64,000 bases of DNA from Pseudomonas brassicacearum (GTDB lineage: Bacteria > Pseudomonadota > Gammaproteobacteria > Pseudomonadales > Pseudomonadaceae), in assembly GCF_000585995.1 (NCBI RefSeq), contig NZ_CP007410.1, forward strand, positions 6,131,001 through 6,195,000. Reading direction: 5' to 3'. This document shows, in pieces, positions 1-9,626 of the stretch. Position numbers and translations under genes: made by a program. A model generated the notes under the pieces. It made no database searches, had not been told where the DNA came from, and worked only from the letters and a program-made list of their open reading frames with translations. Position 1 is the stretch's first letter, and every line of letters starts with the position of its first letter.

Positions 1-186
1 CAGGCCCATGCCCAAATAAGCGCGCAAGGCCGGTTCGGCGACGTCGCCTGCGTGCAGCACCTGCAGGTCGTTGCCGGCCAGTTGCAGGCCCAGCTCCACG
101 GCGCGGGCGTCCTGCTCGGCACGCCGAGGCCGACCCGAGGTCGGGTGGGCACCGATGGACACCAGGCTGATCACTTGAGTACTCAT
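1..186 (-). CDS. Electron transfer flavoprotein beta-subunit-like protein (partial, N-terminus)
   Basis: Only the first 62 codons are in the window; the gene continues beyond position 1. The protein starts MSTQVISLVSIGAHPTSGRP and contains a stretch on counting residues and an ordered alpha/beta pattern typical of the ETF nucleotide-binding fold. Its stop-free partner, an ETF alpha-like gene, starts just upstream on the same strand with a 12-base gap, so the two subunits are probably co-translated. In P. aeruginosa the equivalent pair lies beside dgcA and dgcB and is thought to carry electrons from dimethylglycine demethylation. The family call rests mainly on context and on the alpha subunit next door. 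Confidence 0.75.
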   Translation of the reverse strand, partial: MSTQVISLVSIGAHPTSGRPRRAEQDARAVELGLQLAGNDLQVLHAGDVAEPALRAYLGMGL

Positions 187-198
187 GGTTGAATCCTT

Positions 199-1419
199 TT
201 AAGCCGCATCGCGCTTGGCTTCGTTGCGGTAAGCCTCTACCGCCGCGATCAAGGCTTGGAGAATCGCCGCACTGTCACCGATCACCGACAGGTCTGCCCG
301 TTTGATCATGTCGCAGCCCGGGTCGAGATTGATCGCCACCACCTTGTCGCAGGCACCGATGCCTTGCAGGTGCTGGATCGCCCCGGAAATCCCCACGGCC
401 ACGTAGACCCGCGCCGTGACCCAGGTGCCGGACGCGCCGACCTGACGGTCGCGAGCCATGAAACCATCGTCCACCGCCACCCGCGAAGCGCCCTCGGTGG
501 CGCCCAGGGCCGCAGCGGTCTGGTGGAACAGCGCCCAATCCTTGACCCCGTTGCCGCCGGAGAAAATAAACTCGGCTTCGGCCATCGGGATCGCCCCCGG
601 GTCCACCGCCACCGCGCCCAGGTCTTCGATACGCGACAAACTGCGCGCCACGCTTGTGGATAACTCCACCGGCAGGGCTTCGTGACGGGCTTCACTGACC
701 GGCTCGGCGCATTCGGCCGCCGCCAGGATCAAGCGCGCCAATGGCCGGGCCAGGTCTTGCAGGCCTGCACCGGCGCGGCCAATGCATTCCTCGCCCTTGA
801 CCTGCCAGACCCGCGTCGCCGGACGTTCGCCCAGTGCCGCCGCCAAGCGCCGGCCCAGTTCGCCACCACCGGTGCGGCTGTCGGGCAGCAACCAATGGCG
901 AGGGTTGAATTGGTTATCCACAGCCCGCAGGCCCTGAACCCGTTGCTCCGGTGCATAACCGCTGAAGCCCTCACCTTCCAATACCAGCAAACGGTCGACA
1001 CCGGCCGTGGCGAAGGCGTTTTCCTTGTGCTCGCCGAATACCACGGCCAGCACCGCGCCGTCCGTACCTGCAAGCTGATGGGCCAGGCCCAACAGATCGC
1101 GGTCGTGGCTGCTGAGGCGACCACCGACCATGTCCGGCACCACGCTGATGTAGAACGCCGGTTGCGGCACCTGATGCAGCGGCAATTGCACTTCAGCGGC
1201 GGCGGTGCGCTTGCTCGCGCCACCCTGCTGGGCGCCGCTGCGGTCGATACGCTTGATGCCGTTGGGGCCGATGAAACCCACGCCGTGGACATTCTTGCGC
1301 AAGACACCGTTAGGCCCCATCCAGCTGTGCTGGACCGGTTGCATGGCCGCGTGCAGCGGGTGCAGGCGGTTACGGGCGATCCACTCGGCGCGAGGGTCGC
1401 GGCGGATGATGTCGCTCAT
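199..1419 (-). CDS. Electron transfer flavoprotein alpha-subunit-like protein
   Basis: This 406-residue protein is an ETF alpha-subunit homologue. Such proteins hold FAD in a conserved C-terminal domain and pass electrons from a dehydrogenase to the respiratory chain. The C-terminal part shows the expected pattern: an FSGGNGVKDW segment near residue 290, an SGTWVTARVYVAVGISGAIQ segment (residues about 330-350), and an INLDPGCDMIKRADLSVIGD segment near the end. The N-terminal region is longer than in the canonical subunit and Arg/His rich. The start codon overlaps the dgcB stop (TAATG), so translation is coupled to dgcB. Within this operon it most likely serves DgcA/DgcB in dimethylglycine oxidation, which is an inference from context. 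Confidence 0.88.
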   Translation of the reverse strand: MSDIIRRDPRAEWIARNRLHPLHAAMQPVQHSWMGPNGVLRKNVHGVGFIGPNGIKRIDRSGAQQGGASKRTAAAEVQLPLHQVPQPAFYISVVPDMVGGRLSSHDRDLLGLAHQLAGTDGAVLAVVFGEHKENAFATAGVDRLLVLEGEGFSGYAPEQRVQGLRAVDNQFNPRHWLLPDSRTGGGELGRRLAAALGERPATRVWQVKGEECIGRAGAGLQDLARPLARLILAAAECAEPVSEARHEALPVELSTSVARSLSRIEDLGAVAVDPGAIPMAEAEFIFSGGNGVKDWALFHQTAAALGATEGASRVAVDDGFMARDRQVGASGTWVTARVYVAVGISGAIQHLQGIGACDKVVAINLDPGCDMIKRADLSVIGDSAAILQALIAAVEAYRNEAKRDAA

Positions 1420-3368
1420 TAATGCACCTCCGCAGGTTCACGTTTGGCCGGGGTCACTGGCTTGCTTGGGGTCGCGTCTTCGAGCAGCGCGTCGGCCACC
1501 AGTTCGGCGATGTCCTTGATCATTGGCCGAGGCTCGACCACGCCCTCAAGCATCGCAGTACATTGTGGACAGCCCACGGCCACCAGCTCGGCGCCGGTTT
1601 CGCGGATGTCTTCCATGCGCATGTCCGGAATGCGCTGCTTGCCCGGGATGTCGGTGATCGGCGCGCCGCCACCACCGCCGCAGCAACGCGAACGGAAACC
1701 GGAGCGCTGCATCTCCTTGACCTCGATGCCCAGCGCACGCAGCACTTGGCGCGGTGCCTCGTATTCGCCGTTGTAGCGACCCAGGTAGCACGGGTCGTGA
1801 TACGTCACGCTGTCGCCCTTGTGCTGGCCAAGGTTCAGGGCGCCGGCGTCGATGATTTCCGCCAGGTAGGTGCTGTGGTGCTGCACCAGGTAGTTGCCAT
1901 CGAAGGCGCCGTATTCGTTTTTCAGCACGTGGAAGCTGTGGGGGTCGCAGGTGACGATGCGGTTGAAGCTGTATTTGGCCAGGGTCTGGATGTTGCGTTT
2001 GGCCAACAGCTGGAACGTCGCTTCGTCGCCCAGGCGCCGGGCCACGTCACCGCTGTCGCGCTCTTCGAGACCGAGCACGGCGAAGTCGACTTTCGCCGCC
2101 TTGAGCACTTTGACGAAAGCCCGCAGGGTGCGCTGGTTGCGCATGTCAAAGGCACCGTCGCCGACCCAGAACAGCACGTCGGCGGATTTCTTCTCGCTGA
2201 GCAGGTTCAGGTTCAGATCCGCCGCCCAGTTCATCCGCCCACCCGGGGCAAAGCCACCAGGGTTGTCGGTGGCGATGAGGTTTTCCAGGACCTCGGCACC
2301 TTTGTTTGGCGTGGCGCCTTTTTCCAGGGTCAGGTGACGACGCATGTCGACGATGGCATCGACGTGCTCGATCATCATCGGGCATTCCTCGACGCACGCG
2401 CGGCAGGTGGTGCAAGACCACAGGGTCTCGGCGTCTACCAGGCCGTTGACGATCGGCTGATGGGGATTGCCAGCATGCTCGCCCACAGGTTTACCCGGGT
2501 ATGGGCTGCCAGCGAATTTCGCATCGGTGCCGCCGGCCAGGCCGACGACCATGTCCTGGATAAGTTTTTTCGGGTTCAGCGGCTGGCCGGCGGCAAAGGC
2601 CGGGCAGGCCGCTTCACACTTGCCGCACTGCACGCAGGCGTCGAAGCCCAGCAGTTGGTTCCAGGTGAAGTCCTTGGGTTTCTCCACGCCCAGTGGCGCG
2701 GCGGGATCGTTCAGGTCCAACGGCTTGAGCCCGGTGGAACGGCCGCCGCCAAAGCGCTCGGCACGACGGTGCCAGGCCAGGTGCAGGGCACCGGCGAAGG
2801 CGTGCTTCATCGGTCCGCCCCAGGTCATGCCGAAGAACAATTCCGACACGCCCCACAACACACCGACACCCAGGACCGCTGCCACCAGCCAACCGCCGAA
2901 GTTCTCCGGCAGGATGCCCGCCACCGGCAGGGTCACCAGGAAGAACGACGCCGAAAACGCCAGCAGGCTTTTTGGCAGGCGCATCCACGGGCCCTTGGAC
3001 AAACGGGCAGGCGGATTGCGCCGACGCAGGTAGACGAAGATCGCACCGACAAACATCACGGCCGACATCAACAGCAAGGCGTAGCCGAGGAAGCGGTTAT
3101 GCAGGCCAAACCCGTGGACCAGGATCGCCAGCACCACCGACGCCACCGCACCACCGGCCGTGGCGACGTGGGTGTTGGCAATGTATTTGTCCCGCGCCAC
3201 TACGTGGTGCAAATCCACCATGTAGCGCTTGGGCATGGCGAAGAGACCGCCGATCAGGTCGACCTTGGACGGTCGCCCCCGGCGCCACATATTCACCCGC
3301 CGCAAGGCGCCAAGGACCGCAAGGCCCAGGGCTGCGAACAGCAGGATTGGAAGAAGGGTGTTCAGCAT
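1419..3368 (-). CDS. dgcB: Dimethylglycine catabolism iron-sulfur membrane protein DgcB
   Basis: This 649-residue protein begins with hydrophobic helices (about residues 5-20, 75-125 and 155-195), then two ferredoxin-type 4Fe-4S motifs (CVQCGKCEAACP near residue 265 and CTTCRACVEECP near 340). It ends in a CCG/heterodisulfide-reductase-like domain with the motifs HDPCYLGRYNGEYE and SRCCGGGGG. The layout is that of a membrane electron carrier feeding the quinone pool. DgcA and DgcB together are needed to demethylate dimethylglycine to sarcosine in P. aeruginosa. The start at MLNTLLPILLF was chosen because an earlier in-frame codon would add a hydrophilic extension before the first membrane helix. 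The stop overlaps the next start by one base. Confidence 0.92.
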   Translation of the reverse strand: MLNTLLPILLFAALGLAVLGALRRVNMWRRGRPSKVDLIGGLFAMPKRYMVDLHHVVARDKYIANTHVATAGGAVASVVLAILVHGFGLHNRFLGYALLLMSAVMFVGAIFVYLRRRNPPARLSKGPWMRLPKSLLAFSASFFLVTLPVAGILPENFGGWLVAAVLGVGVLWGVSELFFGMTWGGPMKHAFAGALHLAWHRRAERFGGGRSTGLKPLDLNDPAAPLGVEKPKDFTWNQLLGFDACVQCGKCEAACPAFAAGQPLNPKKLIQDMVVGLAGGTDAKFAGSPYPGKPVGEHAGNPHQPIVNGLVDAETLWSCTTCRACVEECPMMIEHVDAIVDMRRHLTLEKGATPNKGAEVLENLIATDNPGGFAPGGRMNWAADLNLNLLSEKKSADVLFWVGDGAFDMRNQRTLRAFVKVLKAAKVDFAVLGLEERDSGDVARRLGDEATFQLLAKRNIQTLAKYSFNRIVTCDPHSFHVLKNEYGAFDGNYLVQHHSTYLAEIIDAGALNLGQHKGDSVTYHDPCYLGRYNGEYEAPRQVLRALGIEVKEMQRSGFRSRCCGGGGGAPITDIPGKQRIPDMRMEDIRETGAELVAVGCPQCTAMLEGVVEPRPMIKDIAELVADALLEDATPSKPVTPAKREPAEVH

Positions 3369-3427
3369 AGGTGTTGCTCCCAAAGACGCAGGATCATGTG
3401 CGCGCCAGTGAGAGCGACGCACCTACT

Positions 3428-3557
3428 TGTGGCGAGGGAGCTTGCTCCCGCTGGAGCGCGAAGCGCTCCCAAAACAGCCCCAGGCGTAAACCTGATGCTT
3501 CTCGACTGATGATTGGGGCTGCTTCGCAGCCCAGCGGGAGCAAGCTCCCTCGCCACA
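3428..3557. repeat. REPIN, GGCGAGGGAGCTTGCTCCC class
   Basis: Two inverted REP arms (TGTGGCGAGGGAGCTTGCTC and its complement) flank about 80 bases of spacer containing a second inverted pair, GGAGCGCGAAGCGCTCC and GGGCTGCTTCGCAGCCC. The element fills the gap between dgcA and dgcB, so the mRNA can fold a long hairpin between these two cistrons. Confidence 0.9.
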
Positions 3558-3575
3558 GGTAATGGTGGTAATCCG

Positions 3576-5636
3576 TTAGAAATCCTTGCACAGCCGCAGG
3601 GCGTCGTAGATGGCCGCGTGGGTGTTCCGCTGGGCCACGCAGTCACCGATGCGGAACAGCAGGTAGCCATCGCCGCTCTGCTCCAGGCACGGCTGGGGCT
3701 TGATCGCGAACAAGGCTTCGACGTCGATCTGGCCCTTGTTGCGCGAACCTTCCTTGAGCGCGTAGTAGATTTCTTCATCTGGCCGCACGCCGTTTTCCAC
3801 CACCACCTGGTCCACCACGCGTTCTTCCTTGGCCCCGGTGTATTCGTTCTCCAGCACCGCCACCAGCTTGTCGCCTTCGCGGTAGACCTTCTCCAGCATC
3901 ATGTCCCCGGTCATGATCACTTCCTTGGGGTACATGCTGCGGTAGTAGGTGGGGAACGAAGTCCCGCCGATGGCGACGCCCGGCTTGATATCGTCGGTGA
4001 CGATCTCGACCTGGCTGCCCTTGTCAGCGAGGAAGTCGGCCACCGACATACCGGTGAACTCGCAAATGGTGTCGTAGACCAGCACGTTCTTGCCTGGCGC
4101 GACCTTGCCGTCGAGCACGTCCCAGCTGCTGACCACCAGCCCTTCGGCGGCGCCCCAGTGCTCGTTCTGCTCCAGGAACGGATGACCGCCAACGGCCAGC
4201 ACCACCACGTCCGGACGCAAGTCCATGATGGTCGCCGCATCCGCCGCCACGCCCAGGCGCAGGTCGACTTTCAGCCGCGCCAGTTCCAGCTGGAACCAGC
4301 GGGTGATACCGGCGATCTGGTCCCGTTGCGGGGCTTTCGAGGCCGTGGTGATCTGCCCACCGATGAATTCTTTTTTCTCGAACAGGGTCACGTCGTGCCC
4401 ACGTTCGGCGGCCACACGCGCCGCTTCCATCCCCGCTGGGCCAGCACCGACGACGACCACTTTACGCTTGGGCCCGGTGGACTTCTCGATGATGTGCGGC
4501 ACACCCATGTATTCACGGGACGTCGCGGCGTTCTGGATGCACAGCACGTCCAGGCCCTGGTACTGGCGGTCGATGCAGTAGTTGGCGCCGACGCACTGCT
4601 TGATCTGGTCGATCTGGCCCATCTTGATCTTGGCGATCAGGTGCGGGTCGGCGATATGGGCGCGGGTCATGCCGACCATGTCGACGTAGCCGCCTTCCAG
4701 GATCCGCGTAGCCTGGTTCGGGTCCTTGATGTTCTGCGCGTGCAGCACCGGGACCTTGACCACTTCCTTGATACCGGCAGCCAAGTGCAGGAACGGCTCC
4801 GGTGGATAACTCATGTTCGGGATAACGTTGGCCAGGGTGTTGTGGGTGTCGCAACCCGAACCCACCACACCGATGAAATCCAGCATGCCGGTATCGTCGT
4901 AGTACTTGGCGATCTGCTTCATGTCCTCGTGGGACAAGCCGTCCGGGTGGAACTCGTCGCCGCACAGGCGCATGCCCACGCAGAAATCGTCGCCCACTTC
5001 GGCGCGTACGGCTTTCAACACTTCCAGGCCGAACTTCATCCGGCCCTCGAAGCTGCCGCCCCACTCGTCGGTACGCTTGTTGACCCGCGGGCTCCAGAAC
5101 TGGTCGATCATGTGCTGGTGCACGGCGGACAGCTCGACGCCGTCCAGGCCACCGGCCTTGGCGCGCTTGGCGGCGCTGGCGTAGTTGCCGATCACCCGCC
5201 AGATTTCTTCCGGCTCGATGGTCTTGCACGTGGCGCGGTGCACCGGCTCACGCACACCGGACGGCGACATCAGGGTCGGCCAGTTGAAGCCGTCCCAACG
5301 CGAGCGACGGCCCATGTGGGTAATCTGGATCATGATCTTGGCGCCATGCTTGTGCATGGCGTCGGCCAGGTTCTGGAAGTGCGGGATGATGCGGTCGGTG
5401 GACAGGTTCACCGAGCTCCACCATTCCTGCGGGCTGTCGATGGCGACCACCGAGGAGCCACCACAGATCGCCAGGCCGATGCCGCCCTTGGCCTTTTCTT
5501 CGTAATACTTCACGTACCGGTCGGTGGTCATGCCGCCGTCGGTGGCGTAGACCTCGGCGTGAGCAGTGCTGAGCACGCGGTTACGGATGGTCAGTTTGCC
5601 GATCTGGATCGGCTGGAACATTGCTTCAAAAGCCAT
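3576..5636 (-). CDS. dgcA: Dimethylglycine catabolism flavoprotein DgcA (old yellow enzyme/dienoyl-CoA reductase type)
   Basis: This 686-residue protein has the architecture of the 2,4-dienoyl-CoA reductase/trimethylamine dehydrogenase group. It opens with an FMN-binding TIM barrel (MFQPIQIGKLTIRNRVLSTA at residues 6-25, later GRRSRWDGFNWP). A cysteine cluster for a 4Fe-4S centre follows near residues 345-370 (CVGANYC and VLCIQN). A C-terminal FAD/NAD(P) Rossmann module carries VVVVGAGPAGMEAARVA near residue 393. In P. aeruginosa DgcA with DgcB converts dimethylglycine to sarcosine. The gene sits downstream of the V4R-like gene with a 15-base gap and is presumably activated by GbdR like its orthologues; no GbdR site was identified here. 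Confidence 0.93.
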   Translation of the reverse strand: MAFEAMFQPIQIGKLTIRNRVLSTAHAEVYATDGGMTTDRYVKYYEEKAKGGIGLAICGGSSVVAIDSPQEWWSSVNLSTDRIIPHFQNLADAMHKHGAKIMIQITHMGRRSRWDGFNWPTLMSPSGVREPVHRATCKTIEPEEIWRVIGNYASAAKRAKAGGLDGVELSAVHQHMIDQFWSPRVNKRTDEWGGSFEGRMKFGLEVLKAVRAEVGDDFCVGMRLCGDEFHPDGLSHEDMKQIAKYYDDTGMLDFIGVVGSGCDTHNTLANVIPNMSYPPEPFLHLAAGIKEVVKVPVLHAQNIKDPNQATRILEGGYVDMVGMTRAHIADPHLIAKIKMGQIDQIKQCVGANYCIDRQYQGLDVLCIQNAATSREYMGVPHIIEKSTGPKRKVVVVGAGPAGMEAARVAAERGHDVTLFEKKEFIGGQITTASKAPQRDQIAGITRWFQLELARLKVDLRLGVAADAATIMDLRPDVVVLAVGGHPFLEQNEHWGAAEGLVVSSWDVLDGKVAPGKNVLVYDTICEFTGMSVADFLADKGSQVEIVTDDIKPGVAIGGTSFPTYYRSMYPKEVIMTGDMMLEKVYREGDKLVAVLENEYTGAKEERVVDQVVVENGVRPDEEIYYALKEGSRNKGQIDVEALFAIKPQPCLEQSGDGYLLFRIGDCVAQRNTHAAIYDALRLCKDF

Positions 5637-5651
5637 GGCGCGATCCTCGAC

Positions 5652-6182
5652 TTACAACGGCTTGACGATGAACAGGCCGTCGTCGTGGCCTTCTTCGGAA
5701 CCGCCGTAGACCTGCTCGGCCACGGTGCGGATCGAACTGCCGCGCGCGGCAAGAATCTGGTCCATGGCGCCGGCGAACCAGCCAGTGAACATGTAGTCGA
5801 CCTTGCGCCCGACCTTGCCGTACACGTAGACGAACGCCGAGTGCTCGAGCTTGACGCTGGCGGTGCCTTTGTCGAGGTCGATGTCCTGGATCTTGAACAA
5901 GCCCCAACCACGCTGCGACAGGCGCTTCATGTAGTGCTCGAACACCGCGACGCCTTCCAGGCCGTGGCATTCGGCTTCTTTTTCGCACCAGTGCCAGGCG
6001 GATTTGTAGCCGGCCTTGTAGAGAATCTCGGCGTAGGCGTCGGCGCCCAGCACTTCTTCGATGCCCATGTGGTTATTGACGAAGAAGTGACGCGGCACGT
6101 AGAGCATCGGCAGGGCATCGGAGGTCCAGATACCGGTTTCGCTGTCGACTTCGATAGGCAGTTGGGGGGCGATTTTGGCCAT
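5652..6182 (-). CDS. Conserved protein of the dgc operon, V4R/XylR_N-like
   Basis: This 176-residue soluble protein matches the gene that always lies between the dipeptidase and dgcA in Pseudomonas (PA5397 position). It lacks a signal peptide and membrane segments. Its central and C-terminal region (HWCEKEAECHGLEGVAVFEH and AARGSSIRTVAEQVYGGSEE) resembles small ligand-binding V4R-type domains with conserved Cys, His and Glu. No catalytic role is established. Co-transcription with dgcA and dgcB suggests a part in dimethylglycine oxidation, perhaps as a chaperone or sensor, which is inference only. Confidence 0.75.
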   Translation of the reverse strand: MAKIAPQLPIEVDSETGIWTSDALPMLYVPRHFFVNNHMGIEEVLGADAYAEILYKAGYKSAWHWCEKEAECHGLEGVAVFEHYMKRLSQRGWGLFKIQDIDLDKGTASVKLEHSAFVYVYGKVGRKVDYMFTGWFAGAMDQILAARGSSIRTVAEQVYGGSEEGHDDGLFIVKPL

Positions 6183-6262
6183 GAAAACTTGACTCCGGAA
6201 ATGCGTGATATTGCCTGCGGCGCACAGGGCCGCAGGTAAAGGATTCAGCGGTGCGGCGGCGG

Positions 6263-7240
<978 letters not shown>

Positions 7241-7475
7241 CAGGCAGTCCCCTTTTATCAGCGATTCATGCGCCGAATCGTGTGCCGGCGCTTTGGGGCC
7301 AGCATATGCCTGAGGGCCGTGGCGACCGGGTGCAAAAACGACAGGGGAATTGCCGAAAGCGTCAATCCGCGACAAAGGGCTATGCCAGGCCCACCCTGCC
7401 CGTCTGTTCTTTACCCCGCGCTTGCGCCAGAATCCGCCGCATCACTGGTTTTCACTGGACTTGAGCGGCAACGCG

Positions 7476-7877
7476 ATGAAATCAATCTTCCTGGCTTTGG
7501 CACTGATCAGCACCCTGGCACATGCAACCGAAGACACCGAGCCCAATCCCTGCGACGAAGTTGAAAACGACGTCCAGACGCTGGCCTGCTCGGCCTATGG
7601 CAAAACCGCCGCCGAACAACTGCTCAATGAAAACCTGCAGAGCCTCTTTGAGCGCTTGCAAACTCGCTACGCCAGCGACAAGGCCCAACTCAACGACATC
7701 ACCACCAAGATCAAGGCCGCCCAACAACTGTGGCTGAAACAGCGCGACGCCGACTGCGCCATCGCCGCCTTCCCGGCCAAACCCGGCAGCGAAGCCTACA
7801 AAATCGCCGAAAACGACTGCATGGCCCAGGTAAGCGATGATCGGTCGGAGTTTTTGGAGTCGATTGGGCAGGAGTGA
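7476..7877 (+). CDS. Secreted LprI/DUF1311-family lysozyme-inhibitor-like protein
   Basis: This 133-residue protein begins with a clear signal peptide (MKSIFLALALISTLAHA, cleavage after about residue 17). The mature part has four cysteines in the pattern of the DUF1311/LprI family (PCDEVENDVQTLACSAYGKT, later RDADCAIAAFP and ENDCMAQ), which form a small helical periplasmic fold. Some members inhibit lysozyme. The helical segment LWLKQRDADC is the best-known signature of the family. It stands alone, reading away from the dgc operon, and marks the left end of an accessory insert before the carnitine genes. Confidence 0.8.
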   Translation: MKSIFLALALISTLAHATEDTEPNPCDEVENDVQTLACSAYGKTAAEQLLNENLQSLFERLQTRYASDKAQLNDITTKIKAAQQLWLKQRDADCAIAAFPAKPGSEAYKIAENDCMAQVSDDRSEFLESIGQE

Positions 7878-7932
7878 AGGGTTAGCCACGGAGCAATATC
7901 CAGACATCGTTCACGCGTTGGCCCTGGAAGGA

Positions 7933-7972
7933 ATATAAGTCAGGATTCGCAAATCTTATAAAAGACTTATAT
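7933..7972. promoter_or_regulatory. Inverted-repeat operator of the toxin-antitoxin pair
   Basis: ATATAAGTC (7933-7941) and GACTTATAT (7964-7972) form a perfect 9-bp inverted repeat with a 22-base spacer holding TCTTATAAAAG. The right arm ends seven bases before the toxin start. This is the usual place for antitoxin autoregulation. Confidence 0.65.
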
Positions 7973-7979
7973 CCTTTCC

Positions 7980-8234
7980 ATGAACACTATCCACTGGACC
8001 AGAAAAGCCGTTAAGCAGCTTTTGAAATTGCACTCAGCCCATCAGGCCCAGGTTCGGGATGCCGTTACGGCGCTCGCCCAGATGCCTGATGTGGTCAATG
8101 TCAAAGCGCTTGTCGGTCATGACCGTGCGTACCGCCTACGGGTAGGCAGCTACCGAGTCATGTTCGATTGGGACGGGGCGATCAAGGTCGTCAGCATTCA
8201 AGAGGTCAAGAAACGCGATGAACGCACCTACTGA
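7980..8234 (+). CDS. RelE/HigB-type toxin
   Basis: This 84-residue basic protein has the compact RelE-superfamily pattern. A helical N-terminus (WTRKAVKQLLKLHSAHQAQV) is followed by the LVGHDRAYRLRVGSYRVMFDWD strand region and a C-terminal VVSIQEVKKRDERTY. The Arg, Tyr and Lys near the end are those expected of a ribosome-dependent mRNA endonuclease. The stop overlaps the downstream antitoxin gene by 17 bases, and toxin-first order matches HigBA-type modules. It is probably silent under antitoxin control. Activity is inferred from the family only. Confidence 0.88.
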   Translation: MNTIHWTRKAVKQLLKLHSAHQAQVRDAVTALAQMPDVVNVKALVGHDRAYRLRVGSYRVMFDWDGAIKVVSIQEVKKRDERTY

Positions 8235-8541
8235 TATTCAGATCATCAACGATGCAGACGGAAACCCGGCATTTGTGGTCATTCCGTACGCACAATACGT
8301 TGCACAAAAACTGGAACCCGATCTGATTCCCCATGAAGTGGTCAGCCGTATCGTCGACGGCGCTACGCCTATCCGCGCCTGGCGCGAACACCTGAAGCTG
8401 ACTCAGGATGAAGTTGCCAGGCGCCTGGGTATTTCTCAACCGGCGTTTGCCCAGCAGGAATCGGTCGCCAAGCCTCGCCGGGCTACCCGCGAGAAAATTG
8501 CCACTGCCTTTGGTATCCATGCTGATCAGTTGGAACTGTAG
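8218..8541 (+). CDS. XRE-family antitoxin
   Basis: This 107-residue protein has an N-terminal toxin-binding segment (IQIINDADGNPAFVVIPYAQ) followed by an XRE helix-turn-helix at about residues 55-100 (AWREHLKLTQDEVARRLGIS, then QPAFAQQES). It overlaps the end of the toxin gene, which implies coupled translation. It is expected to bind the inverted repeat upstream of the toxin gene and repress the operon. The N-terminal half has the look of a short addiction domain, as in many antitoxins whose toxin gene comes first. Confidence 0.88.
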   Translation: MNAPTDIQIINDADGNPAFVVIPYAQYVAQKLEPDLIPHEVVSRIVDGATPIRAWREHLKLTQDEVARRLGISQPAFAQQESVAKPRRATREKIATAFGIHADQLEL

Positions 8542-8587
8542 CCTCCCTCTGTTACCGGAGTAACCCAGCAGAGATTGGACTTCGGAT

Positions 8588-8656
8588 CCTGTCAACCCTG
8601 ACAGTATCCGAAGCGAAAAGAGCGGCTTAAGATCAGCTCATGACAGGCATTCGCGC
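8588..8656 (+). promoter_or_regulatory. Lux-box-like dyad and shared promoter motif
   Basis: CTGTCAACCCTGACAG (8589-8604) is a dyad with 6-bp arms and the CT-N12-AG form of lux/las-rhl boxes. A possible -10 (TAAGAT, 8628-8633) lies 23 bases downstream, and CATTCGCGC follows at 8648. The same dyad and the same CATTCGCGC block occur before the ricin-like gene at 48.85 kb. Confidence 0.5.
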
Positions 8657-8763
8657 TAATTGGTGATATCACCATCAATGACCTGACACCTGAACATAGG
8701 CTGCATACCCGTCCGAGCCTGGCTGTACAGACGAGTCCCACACGACAATCAAGGGATTTTCGT

Positions 8764-9540
8764 ATGCTCTCTCTTACCGCGTTGCCTTTATATGGGTTAA
8801 CTATTTTTATCGCCATCGTGGCGGGAATCGAAGCCGGTCGCCAGATTGGCAATCGTCACTTGGCCCTGGATCCTGCCGGCGCTCGTCAGGGTATCGGGGC
8901 CATCGAAGGCGCGGTGTTTGGCCTGCTGGCGCTGCTGATTGCCTTTACTTTTTCCGGCGCGGCCACACGTCTTGATCAACGGCGCGCACTGATCGTGGCC
9001 GAAACCAATGCCATGGGCACCGCCTGGCTACGCCTGGATCTGCTACCGGCGAGCGAGCAACCGGCCGTGCGCCAGGCGTTCAAGGATTACGTCGACACCC
9101 GCATCGAGTATTACCGCGACCTGCGCGAAGACGAACTCGACGAAGCCGCCCATGATCACGCCAGTGCTTTGCAACAGATCATCTGGAAACGCACGATCGC
9201 CGCCCTGCAACAGATGCCCACCCCGACCCTGGGGGTCAGTGTGCTGCAAGCACAAAATGAAATGATCGATATCACTACGACCCGCGCCGTGGCCCATGAA
9301 ACCCACCCGCCCCTGGTCATTTACCTGATGCTGGTGACCATGGCCCTGATCAGCGCCCTGCTGATCGGCTATGGCATGGCGGGGACAAAGCGGCGCAACT
9401 GGCTGCACAGCCTGGGTTACGCGGCGGTCATGGTCTGCGTGCTGTATGTGATCCTGGACTTCGAATACCCCCGCTTCGGCGTCATCCGGGTCGATTACTT
9501 CGACAAGATCATGCTTGATCTGCGCCAAAGCATGAACTGA
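8764..9540 (+). CDS. DUF4239/bestrophin-like inner membrane protein
   Basis: This 258-residue protein has four hydrophobic segments: residues about 5-22, 50-66, 180-202 and 212-232. A long charged helical region lies between the second and third (ATRLDQRRALIVAETNAMGT to QMPTPTLGVSVLQAQ). This two-plus-two layout is that of DUF4239, a bestrophin-like family of bacterial membrane proteins of unknown function. An E.NA.GTA.LR motif follows the second helix, as in the family. The gene is monocistronic and preceded by a lux-box-like dyad. Confidence 0.72.
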   Translation: MLSLTALPLYGLTIFIAIVAGIEAGRQIGNRHLALDPAGARQGIGAIEGAVFGLLALLIAFTFSGAATRLDQRRALIVAETNAMGTAWLRLDLLPASEQPAVRQAFKDYVDTRIEYYRDLREDELDEAAHDHASALQQIIWKRTIAALQQMPTPTLGVSVLQAQNEMIDITTTRAVAHETHPPLVIYLMLVTMALISALLIGYGMAGTKRRNWLHSLGYAAVMVCVLYVILDFEYPRFGVIRVDYFDKIMLDLRQSMN

Positions 9541-9626
9541 GTGGGCCGCAGGTGAAAAATCAGCGCGGCGTTCCAGACCAAGATGGATAAACTGCAACTC
9601 CACACCTCCAGGCATCAAGGGTTCCA

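Noticed and set aside
682..6239. Very long plus-strand open frames (for example 1422-3509 and 3513-6239) opposite the dgc operon.
   Set aside because: They are antisense shadows caused by high-GC codon use. They have His/Val/Gln-rich composition, no family match, and the minus-strand genes are clear.
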